From contig NZ_CP129884.1 of assembly GCF_030490285.1 (NCBI RefSeq), positions 1,488,001-1,552,000 of the forward strand: 64,000 nt of DNA, written 5' to 3'. Shown in pieces: positions 43,694 to 51,720 of this stretch. The position numbers and the translations under genes were made by a program. Under the pieces are notes generated by a model. It had not been told where the DNA came from, did not search any database, and saw only the letters and a program-made list of their open reading frames with translations. The stretch's first letter is position 1. Every line of letters begins with the position of its first letter. Source of the DNA: Methylomonas montana (GTDB lineage Bacteria > Pseudomonadota > Gammaproteobacteria > Methylococcales > Methylomonadaceae).

Positions 43694-45157
43694 ATGAATA
43701 ACAAATCTCGCAGAGACTTCTTGATCAAAAGTGGCTACGGCCTCGGTGGTCTGGCCTTGGGCGGCATGCTGCCAGGATTGAACGGATTTTCCAGCGCCAT
43801 GGCTTCCGAATTGGCGGCCGGCGCCGGCATCGTCGATCCGTTGGCGTCGAAGGCTCCGCATTTCAACCCCAAAGTAAAATCGGTGATCTGGTTGCATATG
43901 GACGGCGCGCCTTCCACCATCGATTTGTACGACTACAAACCGCAATTGGTGAAAATGCACGGTCAGGACATTCCGAAATCGTTCATGGCTGGCATCAAGG
44001 AAGGTGTGCGCGGTGGTACCGGTAAACTGTACGCCACTAACCGGACCTGGAAACAGCACGGCCAGAGCGGTGCCTGGTTTTCCGACTATCTGCCTAACCT
44101 GGCGCAACACGCCGACGAGCTGGCTTTTATTAAATCCAGCGTCACCATCGGTGCCACCCATAACATTTCCATCCTGAAACTGAATACCGGCGACCTGAAC
44201 CCAGGCCGTCCATCACTCGGCGCCTGGATCAAATATGCATTGGGTACCGCCAACCCGGATTTACCGGCTTATGTGGTGTTGTATAACGACAAGAAAGAAC
44301 CGACCGGCGGCTCGATCAACTGGAGTTCCGGCTTCCTGCCGGCGGTTTATCAAGGTACCGCATTCCGTCAAGGCGAATCGCCAATCCTGTACCTGGAACG
44401 TCCGGAGTTGACTTCGGCGTCCGAACAGCGCAGCACGCTGGATCTGCTGAAACGCTTGAATCAATTGGAAGATGCTAAATATCCGGGCGATTCCGAGCTG
44501 GAAGCGCGTCTGCAAGCCTATGAGCTGGCAGACCGGATGCAACGTACCGCGCCGGAAGCGGTGGATCTGAAGAAAGAATCCGAAGCAACCAAAGCGCTGT
44601 ACGGCATCAACGACGAAGGTAGCAAAAGCTACGGCGAAGTGTTGTTGCGGGCGCGGCGTTTGGTCGAGCGCGGTGTGCGTTTCGTACAGGTCATTTCCGG
44701 TCCCCAGGAAGTCGCTGGCGACCAGCGCAACTGGGACGGTCATACCAACCTGGAAGAAAACCACAAGAAACATTCCTATGCGGTGGATAAACCCATCGCC
44801 GGTTTGCTGACCGACCTGAAAGCCAAGGGTTTGCTGGATACCACTTTGGTGGTTTGGACTTCCGAGTTCGGCCGCACCTCTTACGGCCAAAGCGGTAACG
44901 GCCGCGACCATAATCCTTGGGGTTACACCCAATGGTTGGCGGGCGGCGGCGTCAATGCCGGTTACACCCACGGCGAGACCGATGAAATCGGTTTACAGGT
45001 TGCGGACAAGAGCAAAGCGGTCGATACCTACGACTTGCACGCGACCGTGTTGCATTTGATGGGTCTTGATCACTTGAAAACCACCTATTTCCACAACGGC
45101 CGTTCAGAGCGTCCGACCGTGGTGTACGGTAAGGTGATCAAGGAGTTGATCGCTTAG
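43694..45157 (+). CDS. Tat-exported DUF1501 protein (sulfatase-like fold), copy 1
   Basis: A 487-residue protein with a twin-arginine signal (KSRRDFLIKSGYGLGG), indicating export of a folded, likely metal-bound protein. DUF1501 belongs to the alkaline phosphatase/sulfatase clan. Family segments are VIWLHMDGAPSTIDLYDYKP, WKQHGQSGAWFSDYLPNLA, VWTSEFGRTSYGQSGNGRDHNPWGYTQWLAGGGVNAGYT and the C-terminal DLHATVLHLMGLDH. The EFGR and GRDH residues are candidate metal ligands by clan analogy. It is paired with the DUF1549/DUF1553 gene directly upstream, as in Planctomycetes. A strong hairpin follows. Its paralogue is at 49156. Confidence 0.92.
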   Translation: MNNKSRRDFLIKSGYGLGGLALGGMLPGLNGFSSAMASELAAGAGIVDPLASKAPHFNPKVKSVIWLHMDGAPSTIDLYDYKPQLVKMHGQDIPKSFMAGIKEGVRGGTGKLYATNRTWKQHGQSGAWFSDYLPNLAQHADELAFIKSSVTIGATHNISILKLNTGDLNPGRPSLGAWIKYALGTANPDLPAYVVLYNDKKEPTGGSINWSSGFLPAVYQGTAFRQGESPILYLERPELTSASEQRSTLDLLKRLNQLEDAKYPGDSELEARLQAYELADRMQRTAPEAVDLKKESEATKALYGINDEGSKSYGEVLLRARRLVERGVRFVQVISGPQEVAGDQRNWDGHTNLEENHKKHSYAVDKPIAGLLTDLKAKGLLDTTLVVWTSEFGRTSYGQSGNGRDHNPWGYTQWLAGGGVNAGYTHGETDEIGLQVADKSKAVDTYDLHATVLHLMGLDHLKTTYFHNGRSERPTVVYGKVIKELIA

Positions 45158-45173
45158 TCGCGGCTTGATCCGG

Positions 45174-45208
45174 CTTCAAACTTCCCGGCGCAGCCGGGGA
45201 GTTTGAAG
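45174..45208 (+). terminator. Hairpin after the first DUF1501 gene
   Basis: CTTCAAACTTCCCGGC (45174-45189) pairs with GCCGGGGAGTTTGAAG (45193-45208) over 16 bp with one G-U pair and a three-base loop. Only a weak T-rich tail follows (TCATCTTTC). It is likely a terminator or a processing/stability element ahead of the SMP-30 gene. Confidence 0.7.
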
Positions 45209-45268
45209 TCATCTTTCACTAGTTAAATCAATTTTTAGCCAACCATTTTCGATCTGGAGGAGATATAG

Positions 45269-46228
45269 ATGGTATTCAAAAATTTGTTGGCATTCAGTAT
45301 AAGCGCCTTGCTGTATACGGGTGATGCACTGGCTGACGACCTCGTGACCCCGCCGATTCCCGGCGTAGCTGCCGGTGGCGTATTGGTCGATCTGATCAAG
45401 GATGGCTTCAACGGCACGGAAGGCCCGATTGGTTACACGGACGGCAGTCTGCTGTTTACCGAAACCAATGCCAATAAGATAGTCCGCATCGCGCCGGACG
45501 ACAGCGTCTCCACCTTTTTGGAAAAATCCAACGGCGCCAACGGTCTGGCCTTGACGCCGGCTGGGGAAATTGTCGCGGTACAAACTCAGAAAACCCAGGT
45601 GGGTGTCGTCTATCCGGCCGACAAGAAACACGCTTTGGCCGAAAATTATCAGGGCACGGCATTTCAGCGTCCCAACGATTTGGTGCGGGCCAGCAATGGC
45701 GGGATTTATTTTACCGACAGCGGCACGCGGCCAAGCAAGGAAAACCCCAATCCGCCGCCGTCGCATCCGGGCGTTTATTACATTAGTCCAACTGGCGATT
45801 TGAAGCAGCTGGCGATCGACATCGAGCGTCCCAACGGTATTCAATTGAGTAAGGACGAGAAAACCCTGTATGTCGCCAATACTCCAGGCGAACACGTGCT
45901 GGCCTACGACATCGCTGCCGACGGCTCGATTCAAAATCGGCGTAATTTTGCCAAACTGGCCGGCTGGCAAAAAGGCGAGGATGGTAAATGGTCGGGTGGG
46001 GCCGATGGTCTGGCGCTGGACGATGAAGGCCGCTTGTATGTGGCCTCGAATGCGGGCGTGGAAATATTCAGCGCCAAAGGCGATGCGCTAGGGGTGATTG
46101 AGATTCCGAAAAAGCCGCAAAACCTAGCATTTGCCGGGGCGAGCAAAAACGTGCTGTATGTGGTCGGACGCGGTTCAGCGTACAAGATTCTGTTGCTGTC
46201 ACGCGGCATTAGTAGTCGCGCCAAGTAA
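45269..46228 (+). CDS. Exported SMP-30/gluconolactonase-like beta-propeller protein
   Basis: A 319-residue protein with an N-terminal signal sequence (LLAFSISALLYTGDALADD). The propeller carries SMP-30/gluconolactonase marks: FNGTEGPIGYTDGSLLFTETNANKI (first metal Glu region), QRPNDLVRASNGGIYFTDSG (Asn-Asp pair), IERPNGIQLSKDEKTLYVANT and GGADGLALDDEGRLYVASNAG (Asp ligand). Metal-dependent lactonases and phosphotriesterase-like enzymes share this fold. GGAGGAGA gives a strong ribosome binding site. It lies between the two DUF1549/DUF1501 pairs and may belong to the first operon by read-through. Confidence 0.88.
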   Translation: MVFKNLLAFSISALLYTGDALADDLVTPPIPGVAAGGVLVDLIKDGFNGTEGPIGYTDGSLLFTETNANKIVRIAPDDSVSTFLEKSNGANGLALTPAGEIVAVQTQKTQVGVVYPADKKHALAENYQGTAFQRPNDLVRASNGGIYFTDSGTRPSKENPNPPPSHPGVYYISPTGDLKQLAIDIERPNGIQLSKDEKTLYVANTPGEHVLAYDIAADGSIQNRRNFAKLAGWQKGEDGKWSGGADGLALDDEGRLYVASNAGVEIFSAKGDALGVIEIPKKPQNLAFAGASKNVLYVVGRGSAYKILLLSRGISSRAK

Positions 46229-46455
46229 GTCGGCGGGACAAAAGCTTTTCTTGAACCGGCAGGGATGCCAGGCAAATAGGTCGGAGCCGCATGTCTCCTT
46301 GCTTGCCTCCGATCTAAGTCAGGTCGTTGACGGAACAACGGCCCAGGAATGGTTAGAAAAGTAATACGCTCGGCCGGTGCGGGAACCGGCCATTACCGAT
46401 TTTAGGTGCTCAGCATAACCGCTGAGCGCCATCGCTAACTCATGGTGGGATATTC

Positions 46456-46491
46456 ATACGGGCAAAGATACGTTCTGCGCCCGTATTTTTT
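46456..46491 (+). terminator. Terminator-like hairpin downstream of the SMP-30 gene
   Basis: ATACGGGC (46456-46463) pairs with GCCCGTAT (46479-46486) around a 15-base loop, followed by TTTTT (46487-46491). It would separate the SMP-30 transcript from the third sigma-54 operon. Confidence 0.65.
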
Positions 46492-46548
46492 GCCCGTTTG
46501 CCTCGATGGGCCTTCGCCGTGGCAAGTTGCCAGGCATTTGCTAGTCCA

Positions 46549-46576
46549 GCAACAGCCAATGTTGAACAGCTGTTGC
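46549..46576. promoter_or_regulatory. Candidate enhancer site for the third sigma-54 promoter
   Basis: GCAACAG (46549-46555) and CTGTTGC (46570-46576) form an inverted repeat with 14 bp between, and AACAGCTGTT (46565-46574) is a perfect palindrome within it. It lies about 140-165 bp upstream of the promoter, as at the two other sigma-54 promoters. Confidence 0.5.
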
Positions 46577-46713
46577 GGATTCACCAGTCGATCGGCGGGC
46601 TGGACGTGTCTCTATCAGCATCCTTGGCGTATCTGCCTATTTTATTGACTAAATATCTCGTTAAAACAGTTGCTTGAAGCTTGTCAGCTTTTTTTCCTAA
46701 CTGTGTTTTTTCC

Positions 46714-46729
46714 TGGCACGCAAGTTGCA
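46714..46729 (+). promoter_or_regulatory. Sigma-54 promoter upstream of the second DUF1549 gene
   Basis: TGGCACG-CAAG-TTGCA matches the consensus at all defined positions. It lies 65 bp before the ATG at 46794. A longer open frame beginning at 46725 would start inside the -12 box and can be discarded. Confidence 0.92.
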
Positions 46730-46793
46730 AAATCAGTTGTACAAAACGCATCGCACCCTTGGTGCCGTTTTTTGTTTATTTTGGAGTGCGTCA

Positions 46794-49127
46794 ATGAGAA
46801 AAAATTTATATTCCGCCGTGGTCTGGGGGCTGGCGGTGGCGATAAGCGGCGATGCTAAAGCTGCCGACGAAAAGCCAGCGGTGGCCGAGGAAGCCCCGCA
46901 ATCCAAATCTAAATTGTGGTCGTATCAACCGGTCAAGACGCCGGCCGTCCCGGCCGTGAAGCAACAGGATTGGGTGAGAACGCCGATCGATGCCTTTATT
47001 TTGGCGAAGCAGGAAGAAAAAGGTCTGGCACCATCGGCGGATGCCGATAGGGCGGCTTTTATTCGCCGGGCAACACTGGATGTGTGGGGGGTGATTCCGA
47101 CGCCGCAAGAAGTCGAAGCCTTTGTCAACGACGATTCTGATAAGGCATACGAGAAGCTGGTCGAACGTTTGTTGGCATCGCCCAAATACGGCGAGCGTCA
47201 AGGACGCAAGTGGCTGGATTTGGCGCGTTACGCCGATAGTACCGGCTTTCAGAACGATAACGACCGCTTGAACATGTGGCGTTATCGCGATTACGTGATC
47301 AATTCCTTCAATCAAGATAAACCTTATAGCCGCTTCTTGCAGGAGCAATTGGCTGGCGACGAATTATGGCCGGATCGGGAAGAAGCCTTGATTGCGACCG
47401 GCTTCATGGCGCAATTCCCCGATAACGCCAACTCGCGGGATCTGGTGCAACGCAAATATCAGATTACCACTGACATTACCGATACGGTCGGTAAAGTGGT
47501 GTTGGGTCAAACCTTGGAGTGCGCGCGCTGCCACAATCACAAATTCGACAAGATTAGCCAGAAAGACTATTTCTCCTTACAGTCGTTTTTTGCCAACGTC
47601 GCGCCGGTGGATAACATTCCCGCCAAAAAAGGCGCTATCGAAGTGGCTTACGACCAGCAATGGGCTAAGTGGGAAGAGGCGACCAAGGATATCCGCGCCA
47701 AGCAAAAAGCCATTATCGATACCCGCCGCGAGGATGCGCTTAAATATCACAAGGAACGTTACTTGACCGATTCCAGGGCCGCCATTTTCAAACCCAAGGA
47801 GCAATGGACAGCGCAGGATCGCTGGGTGAATCATCGTTTGACCAATGTCACCGACGAAGCCAGTCTGCAAGCCTATTTTCGTGAAAAAGGCGAGAGTAGC
47901 GATCCCAAGTTCCAGAACAAGGAAATCGCCGCGCAATGGGCGGAACTGGATAAGTTGAATAAAGAGCTTAGAAAGTTTAACGACTTGAAGCCGAAAACCA
48001 CCTCCAACACCATTTCCGCGATGACCGAACTGGGTCACGCCGACACGCCGCCGAGTTTCGTGTTCGCGCAAGGCGATCATGAGAAGCCGTTGGAAGAGGT
48101 GCAACCGGCTTTCCCGCCGGCGATTACCGACGAAAAACCCGACATCAAACCATTACCGTTTTCATCGGGCCGCCGTACCGCGTTGGCGAAGTGGATTGCC
48201 AGCCCGACCAATCCACTGACGGCTCGCGTCTATGTCAACCGGGTTTGGGACCAATATTTCGGTCACGGTATCGTCGAGACGGTTAGCGATTTCGGTAAGG
48301 CCGGCCAGAAGCCGACCAACCCCGAGTTGCTGGATTATCTGGCGGCCAAGTTCGTCAAGGACGATTGGAGTATCAAAAGCCTGCATAGGGAGATTCTGTT
48401 ATCCAGCGTTTACCGGCAATCTTCGGATTACCGCGAAGACCTGCATCAGGCCGATGCCGAAAACAAATTGCTGGCAGTATTTCCGCGGCAACGTCTGGAA
48501 GCGGAGCAGGTCAGGGATTCCTTGCTAGCGGCCGCCGGTAAGCTGGAAGAGAAAGTGGGCGGTCCATCGGTGTATCCGCCGCTGCCGAAAAACATCAATG
48601 CCACCAACAGCGCCAATGTCAACGGTGATCCGGCCTGGAAAACCTCCAAGGACGACAAGGATCATAACCGCCGCAGTCTGTACATCTTTACCCGGCGCAG
48701 CTTGCCTTACCCGATTCTGGATTCGTTCAACATGGCGTCTCCGCAGGAAGCCCACAGCAAGCGTGAAGTAACCACTACACCGTTGCAAGCGCTGACTTTG
48801 TTCAACAGCGAGCTGATCTTCGATTGGTCGAAATCGTTGGCGGGTAGGGTGATCAACGAAGCCGGTCTCGACGAATCGGACAGATTGGACAAACTCTATC
48901 AAATTCTGTTTGGACGCAATGCCAACGATGACGAGAAAGACAGCCTGCAAGCCTTCCTAGACGATCAGGAAAACGTGATACGCAAAAAAGTGGCCACCGG
49001 CAAGTTCGAGGTCAACGTACCGAACGGTTTGAAAGAAAACATACAGATAGATCCGGTCAGAGCAGCGGCTTTTGTCGACCTGGTACATGTCGTGGCGAAC
49101 TCCAACGAGTTTATCTACCGGTTTTAA
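46794..49127 (+). CDS. Exported DUF1549/DUF1553 cytochrome-like protein, copy 2
   Basis: A 777-residue paralogue of the 41326 gene with the same layout: export segment (LYSAVVWGLAVAISGDAKA), DUF1549 with a single haem motif C243-A-R-C246-H247, and DUF1553 (LAKWIASPTNPLTARVYVNRVWDQYFGHGIVET; FPRQRLEAEQVRDSLL). The central region between the domains (about 270-450) is the most diverged from copy 1. The start was chosen at ATG 46794 with GGAG 8 bp upstream, because the longer frame begins inside the promoter. It is followed 28 bp later by the second DUF1501 gene, so the whole pair was duplicated as a unit. Confidence 0.92.
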   Translation: MRKNLYSAVVWGLAVAISGDAKAADEKPAVAEEAPQSKSKLWSYQPVKTPAVPAVKQQDWVRTPIDAFILAKQEEKGLAPSADADRAAFIRRATLDVWGVIPTPQEVEAFVNDDSDKAYEKLVERLLASPKYGERQGRKWLDLARYADSTGFQNDNDRLNMWRYRDYVINSFNQDKPYSRFLQEQLAGDELWPDREEALIATGFMAQFPDNANSRDLVQRKYQITTDITDTVGKVVLGQTLECARCHNHKFDKISQKDYFSLQSFFANVAPVDNIPAKKGAIEVAYDQQWAKWEEATKDIRAKQKAIIDTRREDALKYHKERYLTDSRAAIFKPKEQWTAQDRWVNHRLTNVTDEASLQAYFREKGESSDPKFQNKEIAAQWAELDKLNKELRKFNDLKPKTTSNTISAMTELGHADTPPSFVFAQGDHEKPLEEVQPAFPPAITDEKPDIKPLPFSSGRRTALAKWIASPTNPLTARVYVNRVWDQYFGHGIVETVSDFGKAGQKPTNPELLDYLAAKFVKDDWSIKSLHREILLSSVYRQSSDYREDLHQADAENKLLAVFPRQRLEAEQVRDSLLAAAGKLEEKVGGPSVYPPLPKNINATNSANVNGDPAWKTSKDDKDHNRRSLYIFTRRSLPYPILDSFNMASPQEAHSKREVTTTPLQALTLFNSELIFDWSKSLAGRVINEAGLDESDRLDKLYQILFGRNANDDEKDSLQAFLDDQENVIRKKVATGKFEVNVPNGLKENIQIDPVRAAAFVDLVHVVANSNEFIYRF

Positions 49128-49155
49128 CGATTATTCCTACAAAGAGGTAAAGATT

Positions 49156-50619
49156 ATGCATAACAAGTCGCGAAGAGACTTTTTGCTGAAAACAGGCTAT
49201 GGCCTGGGCGGGCTGGCGGTCAGCGGTTTTATGCCGGGCGGCGGCGTAATGACCAGCGCGCTGGCTGACGACGCCGGTTTGGAGGCTTTGGCTGGCGGTA
49301 ATCCCTTGGCTACCAAGCTGCCGCATTTTGGTGCCAAGGCCAAGACCGTGATTTGGCTGCACATGGCCGGCGCGCCCAGCACCCTGGATTTGTACGATTA
49401 CAAGCCGGATTTGATCAAACTGGCCGGTACCGGCGTGCCGGCCTCGTTTTTGAAAGGCATCAAGACCAGTACGCAAGGCGGCATCACCAAACTGATCGCC
49501 ACTAAACGTAACTGGAAACAACACGGGCAGAGCGGCGCCTGGTTTTCGGATTTGTTGCCGAATCTGGCCGAGCATGCCGACGACATGGCCTTTATCAAAT
49601 CTAGCGTCACGATTGGTGCTACCCATGATATTTCCATCATGAAGTTGAATTCGGGCGGTTTGAATCCGGGCCGGCCGACGCTGGGCGCCTGGGTGCAATA
49701 TGCGCTGGGTTCGGCTAATCCGAATCTGCCGGCTTATGTGGTGCTATACAACGACAAACGCGAGCCTCGCGGCGGTGTCACCAACTGGTCGTCGGGCTTT
49801 TTGCCGGCCGTTTATCAAGGCACGCCGTTCCGGCCCGGCAACTCGCCGATTCTGCACCTGAACAATCCGGAGTATCTGGCGGTTGCCGAAAAACGCCAAG
49901 CGCTGGATTTGTTGAAACGGCTCAATGAAAAACACGACGGCCGTTATCCGGACGACACCGAGCTGCAGGCCCGCACCGAATCCTATGAGCTGGCCTATCG
50001 GATGCAGGAAACCGCGCCGGAAGCGGTCGACTTTAGTAAGGAATCCGATGCAACCAAGGAATTGTACGGTCTGAATAATGAAGCGACCAAGGCTTATGGC
50101 GAACTGTTGCTGCGCGCCCGGCGCTTGACGGAGCGTGGCGTGCGTTTCATCCAAGTAGTGTCCGGTCCGGCCGACATCAAAGGCGACAGCCGGGATTGGG
50201 ACGCGCATCAAAACATCGAGGAAAACCACAGTACCCACGCTCGCATCGTTGACAAACCGATCGCCGGTTTGTTGAAGGATTTGAAGGCCAAAGGCTTGCT
50301 GGAATCTACCCTGGTGGTTTGGACTTCGGAATTTGGTCGTACCTCGTGGAGCGAATCCGGCGACGGCCGCGATCACAATCCTTGGGGCTACACGCAATGG
50401 ATTGCTGGCGGCGGCATCAACGCCGGCACTACCTATGGTTCCACTGACGAAATCGGTTTGCAGGCGGAGAAAGGTAAGGAAGTCGATACCTATGATTTGC
50501 ATGCCACGGTGCTGAACCAGTTGGGATTGGATCACCTGAAACTGATCTACAAATATCAGGGCCGGTCCGAGCGACCGACCGTGGTTTACGGCAAGGTCAT
50601 CAAGGATTTGATCACCTAG
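49156..50619 (+). CDS. Tat-exported DUF1501 protein, copy 2
   Basis: A 487-residue paralogue of the 43694 gene, exactly the same length. Twin-arginine signal KSRRDFLLKTGYGLGG; VIWLHMAGAPSTLDLYDYKP, WKQHGQSGAWFSDLLPNLA and VWTSEFGRTSWSESGDGRDHNPWGYTQWIAGGGINAG are conserved. One visible difference is MDGAPS in copy 1 against MAGAPS here: the Asp at a potential metal or active-site position is replaced by Ala, so the copies may differ in activity. ATG 49156 has AAGAGGTAA upstream; the longer frame begins inside the previous gene. Confidence 0.92.
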   Translation: MHNKSRRDFLLKTGYGLGGLAVSGFMPGGGVMTSALADDAGLEALAGGNPLATKLPHFGAKAKTVIWLHMAGAPSTLDLYDYKPDLIKLAGTGVPASFLKGIKTSTQGGITKLIATKRNWKQHGQSGAWFSDLLPNLAEHADDMAFIKSSVTIGATHDISIMKLNSGGLNPGRPTLGAWVQYALGSANPNLPAYVVLYNDKREPRGGVTNWSSGFLPAVYQGTPFRPGNSPILHLNNPEYLAVAEKRQALDLLKRLNEKHDGRYPDDTELQARTESYELAYRMQETAPEAVDFSKESDATKELYGLNNEATKAYGELLLRARRLTERGVRFIQVVSGPADIKGDSRDWDAHQNIEENHSTHARIVDKPIAGLLKDLKAKGLLESTLVVWTSEFGRTSWSESGDGRDHNPWGYTQWIAGGGINAGTTYGSTDEIGLQAEKGKEVDTYDLHATVLNQLGLDHLKLIYKYQGRSERPTVVYGKVIKDLIT

Positions 50620-50647
50620 GGATGTTGCCGACGTAACGCGTGCGCCT

Positions 50648-50696
50648 CCAACCGCCCAAGATCGGTTTAGTCCGTCGGGGCTAAATCGACGGTTGG
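50648..50696 (+). other. Intercistronic hairpin between DUF1501 copy 2 and the small cytochrome-like gene
   Basis: Nested stems CCAACCG (50648-50654) with CGGTTGG (50690-50696) and TCGGTTTAG (50662-50670) with CTAAATCGA (50681-50689). No T-run follows at once, so it may be a processing or stability element within the operon rather than a full terminator. Confidence 0.55.
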
Positions 50697-50732
50697 CTGC
50701 GCGGCAAGGATTTTCGCTAAAGGTTTTTTTAT

Positions 50733-51119
50733 ATGTTTAACAAATTGATTTTCTCCGCGATTTTATTCGCAGCATTGACCGGCGCGGTGTGCGCCGAAAG
50801 CGACTTCGATTTTGAAGAGTTAATGAACGATGTGGAAACCAAAATCCAGAACGTGCAAAACAATATTGCCGCCAAGGATGCTGCCACTGCCACGACCCAA
50901 GCCAAGGAACTACAGGATCAGTTCAAGCTGGTCGAAGGCTTTTTCGTGAAACGAGGCGATGCCGACGATGCCGTGCATAATTCCAAGGAATACCAGAATA
51001 AGGCACAGAATATACAAACCGCGCTGACAGCCGGCGATTTCGATAGCGCTGCGGCTGCCGCCAACGATTTTTCCAAACAATGCCGCGGCGCCTGCCACGA
51101 CAAATACAAACCCCTTTAA
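50733..51119 (+). CDS. Small exported helical protein with a C-terminal CX3CH cytochrome-like motif
   Basis: A 128-residue protein with a signal peptide (LIFSAILFAALTGAVCAES) and a mature part that looks like a four-helix bundle with coiled-coil character, as in cytochrome c' or b562-type proteins. Near the C-terminus, where cytochrome c' has CxxCH, it reads QCRGACHDKYKPL, that is C-x3-C-H with one extra residue. Rare haem sites with wider spacing are known, so haem attachment is possible but not certain. It heads a tight group (4 bp to the next gene, then 1-bp overlap), so it is probably functionally linked to the peroxiredoxin-like proteins and cytochrome that follow. Confidence 0.75.
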   Translation: MFNKLIFSAILFAALTGAVCAESDFDFEELMNDVETKIQNVQNNIAAKDAATATTQAKELQDQFKLVEGFFVKRGDADDAVHNSKEYQNKAQNIQTALTAGDFDSAAAAANDFSKQCRGACHDKYKPL

Positions 51120-51123
51120 TTGA

Positions 51124-51720
51124 ATGAATATGAAACGAATTTTATTGAAATGCCTGGTACCCGGTCTGATTGCATTTTCGGCCAATGCCGCCTTGCCGGA
51201 AGGCCATCCGGCGCCGGATTTTCAGACCCAGGCTTCGCTGGCCGGTAAGGCTTTCAATTTCTCGCTGCAAGATGCCCTGAAAAAAGGTCCGGTGGTAGTG
51301 TATTTCTACCCGTCCGCCTATACCGGCGGTTGCAATGTGCAAGCGCACGCTTTCGCCGTCAATCACGAAAAATTTGCCGCCGCCGGTGCCAGTATCGTTG
51401 GCGTGTCGCTGGATAGCATCGAACGCTTGAACGACTTTTCCGCCGATCCTAATTATTGCGCCAGCAAATTTCCGGTGGCATCCGACGCCGACGGCAAGAT
51501 TTCCGGCAATTACGATATTGCGGTAAAAGCCGCCGCGCCGGGTAAAACCGATAGCCGGGGAGTGGCAATCGATCACGGCTTTGCCGAGCGTACCACCTTT
51601 ATCGTTACGCCGGACGGCAAGATCGCCGCTACGCTGGGTGGCTTGAAGCCGGAAGAAAACGTCGCTAAAGCCCTGGAAACCGTGCAAAAAATCGCCGCCG
51701 GCCGATCGAAGGCCAACTGA
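51124..51720 (+). CDS. Exported peroxiredoxin-like protein (AhpC/TSA type), copy 1
   Basis: A 198-residue protein with a signal peptide (ILLKCLVPGLIAFSANA) and a thioredoxin-fold peroxiredoxin domain. The active site P-x3-T-x2-C is intact as PSAYTGGC (Thr67, Cys70). A further Cys in DPNYCASKFPVA may be the resolving residue. Peroxiredoxins reduce peroxides and are usually cytosolic; here export suggests a periplasmic role. Two close ATGs (51124, 51130) are possible starts. The stop overlaps the ATG of the cytochrome c gene by one base. Paralogue at 52529. Confidence 0.88.
   Translation: MNMKRILLKCLVPGLIAFSANAALPEGHPAPDFQTQASLAGKAFNFSLQDALKKGPVVVYFYPSAYTGGCNVQAHAFAVNHEKFAAAGASIVGVSLDSIERLNDFSADPNYCASKFPVASDADGKISGNYDIAVKAAAPGKTDSRGVAIDHGFAERTTFIVTPDGKIAATLGGLKPEENVAKALETVQKIAAGRSKAN

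Larger units (their letters stand above)
46229..46713. other. Intergenic region between SMP-30 gene and third sigma-54 promoter
   Basis: About 485 bp without a gene. It holds two small hairpins (GGCCGGT...ACCGGCC 46372-46391; GCTCAGC...GCTGAGC 46408-46427), a terminator-like structure (46456-46491) and the candidate enhancer dyad (46549-46576). Confidence 0.6.
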
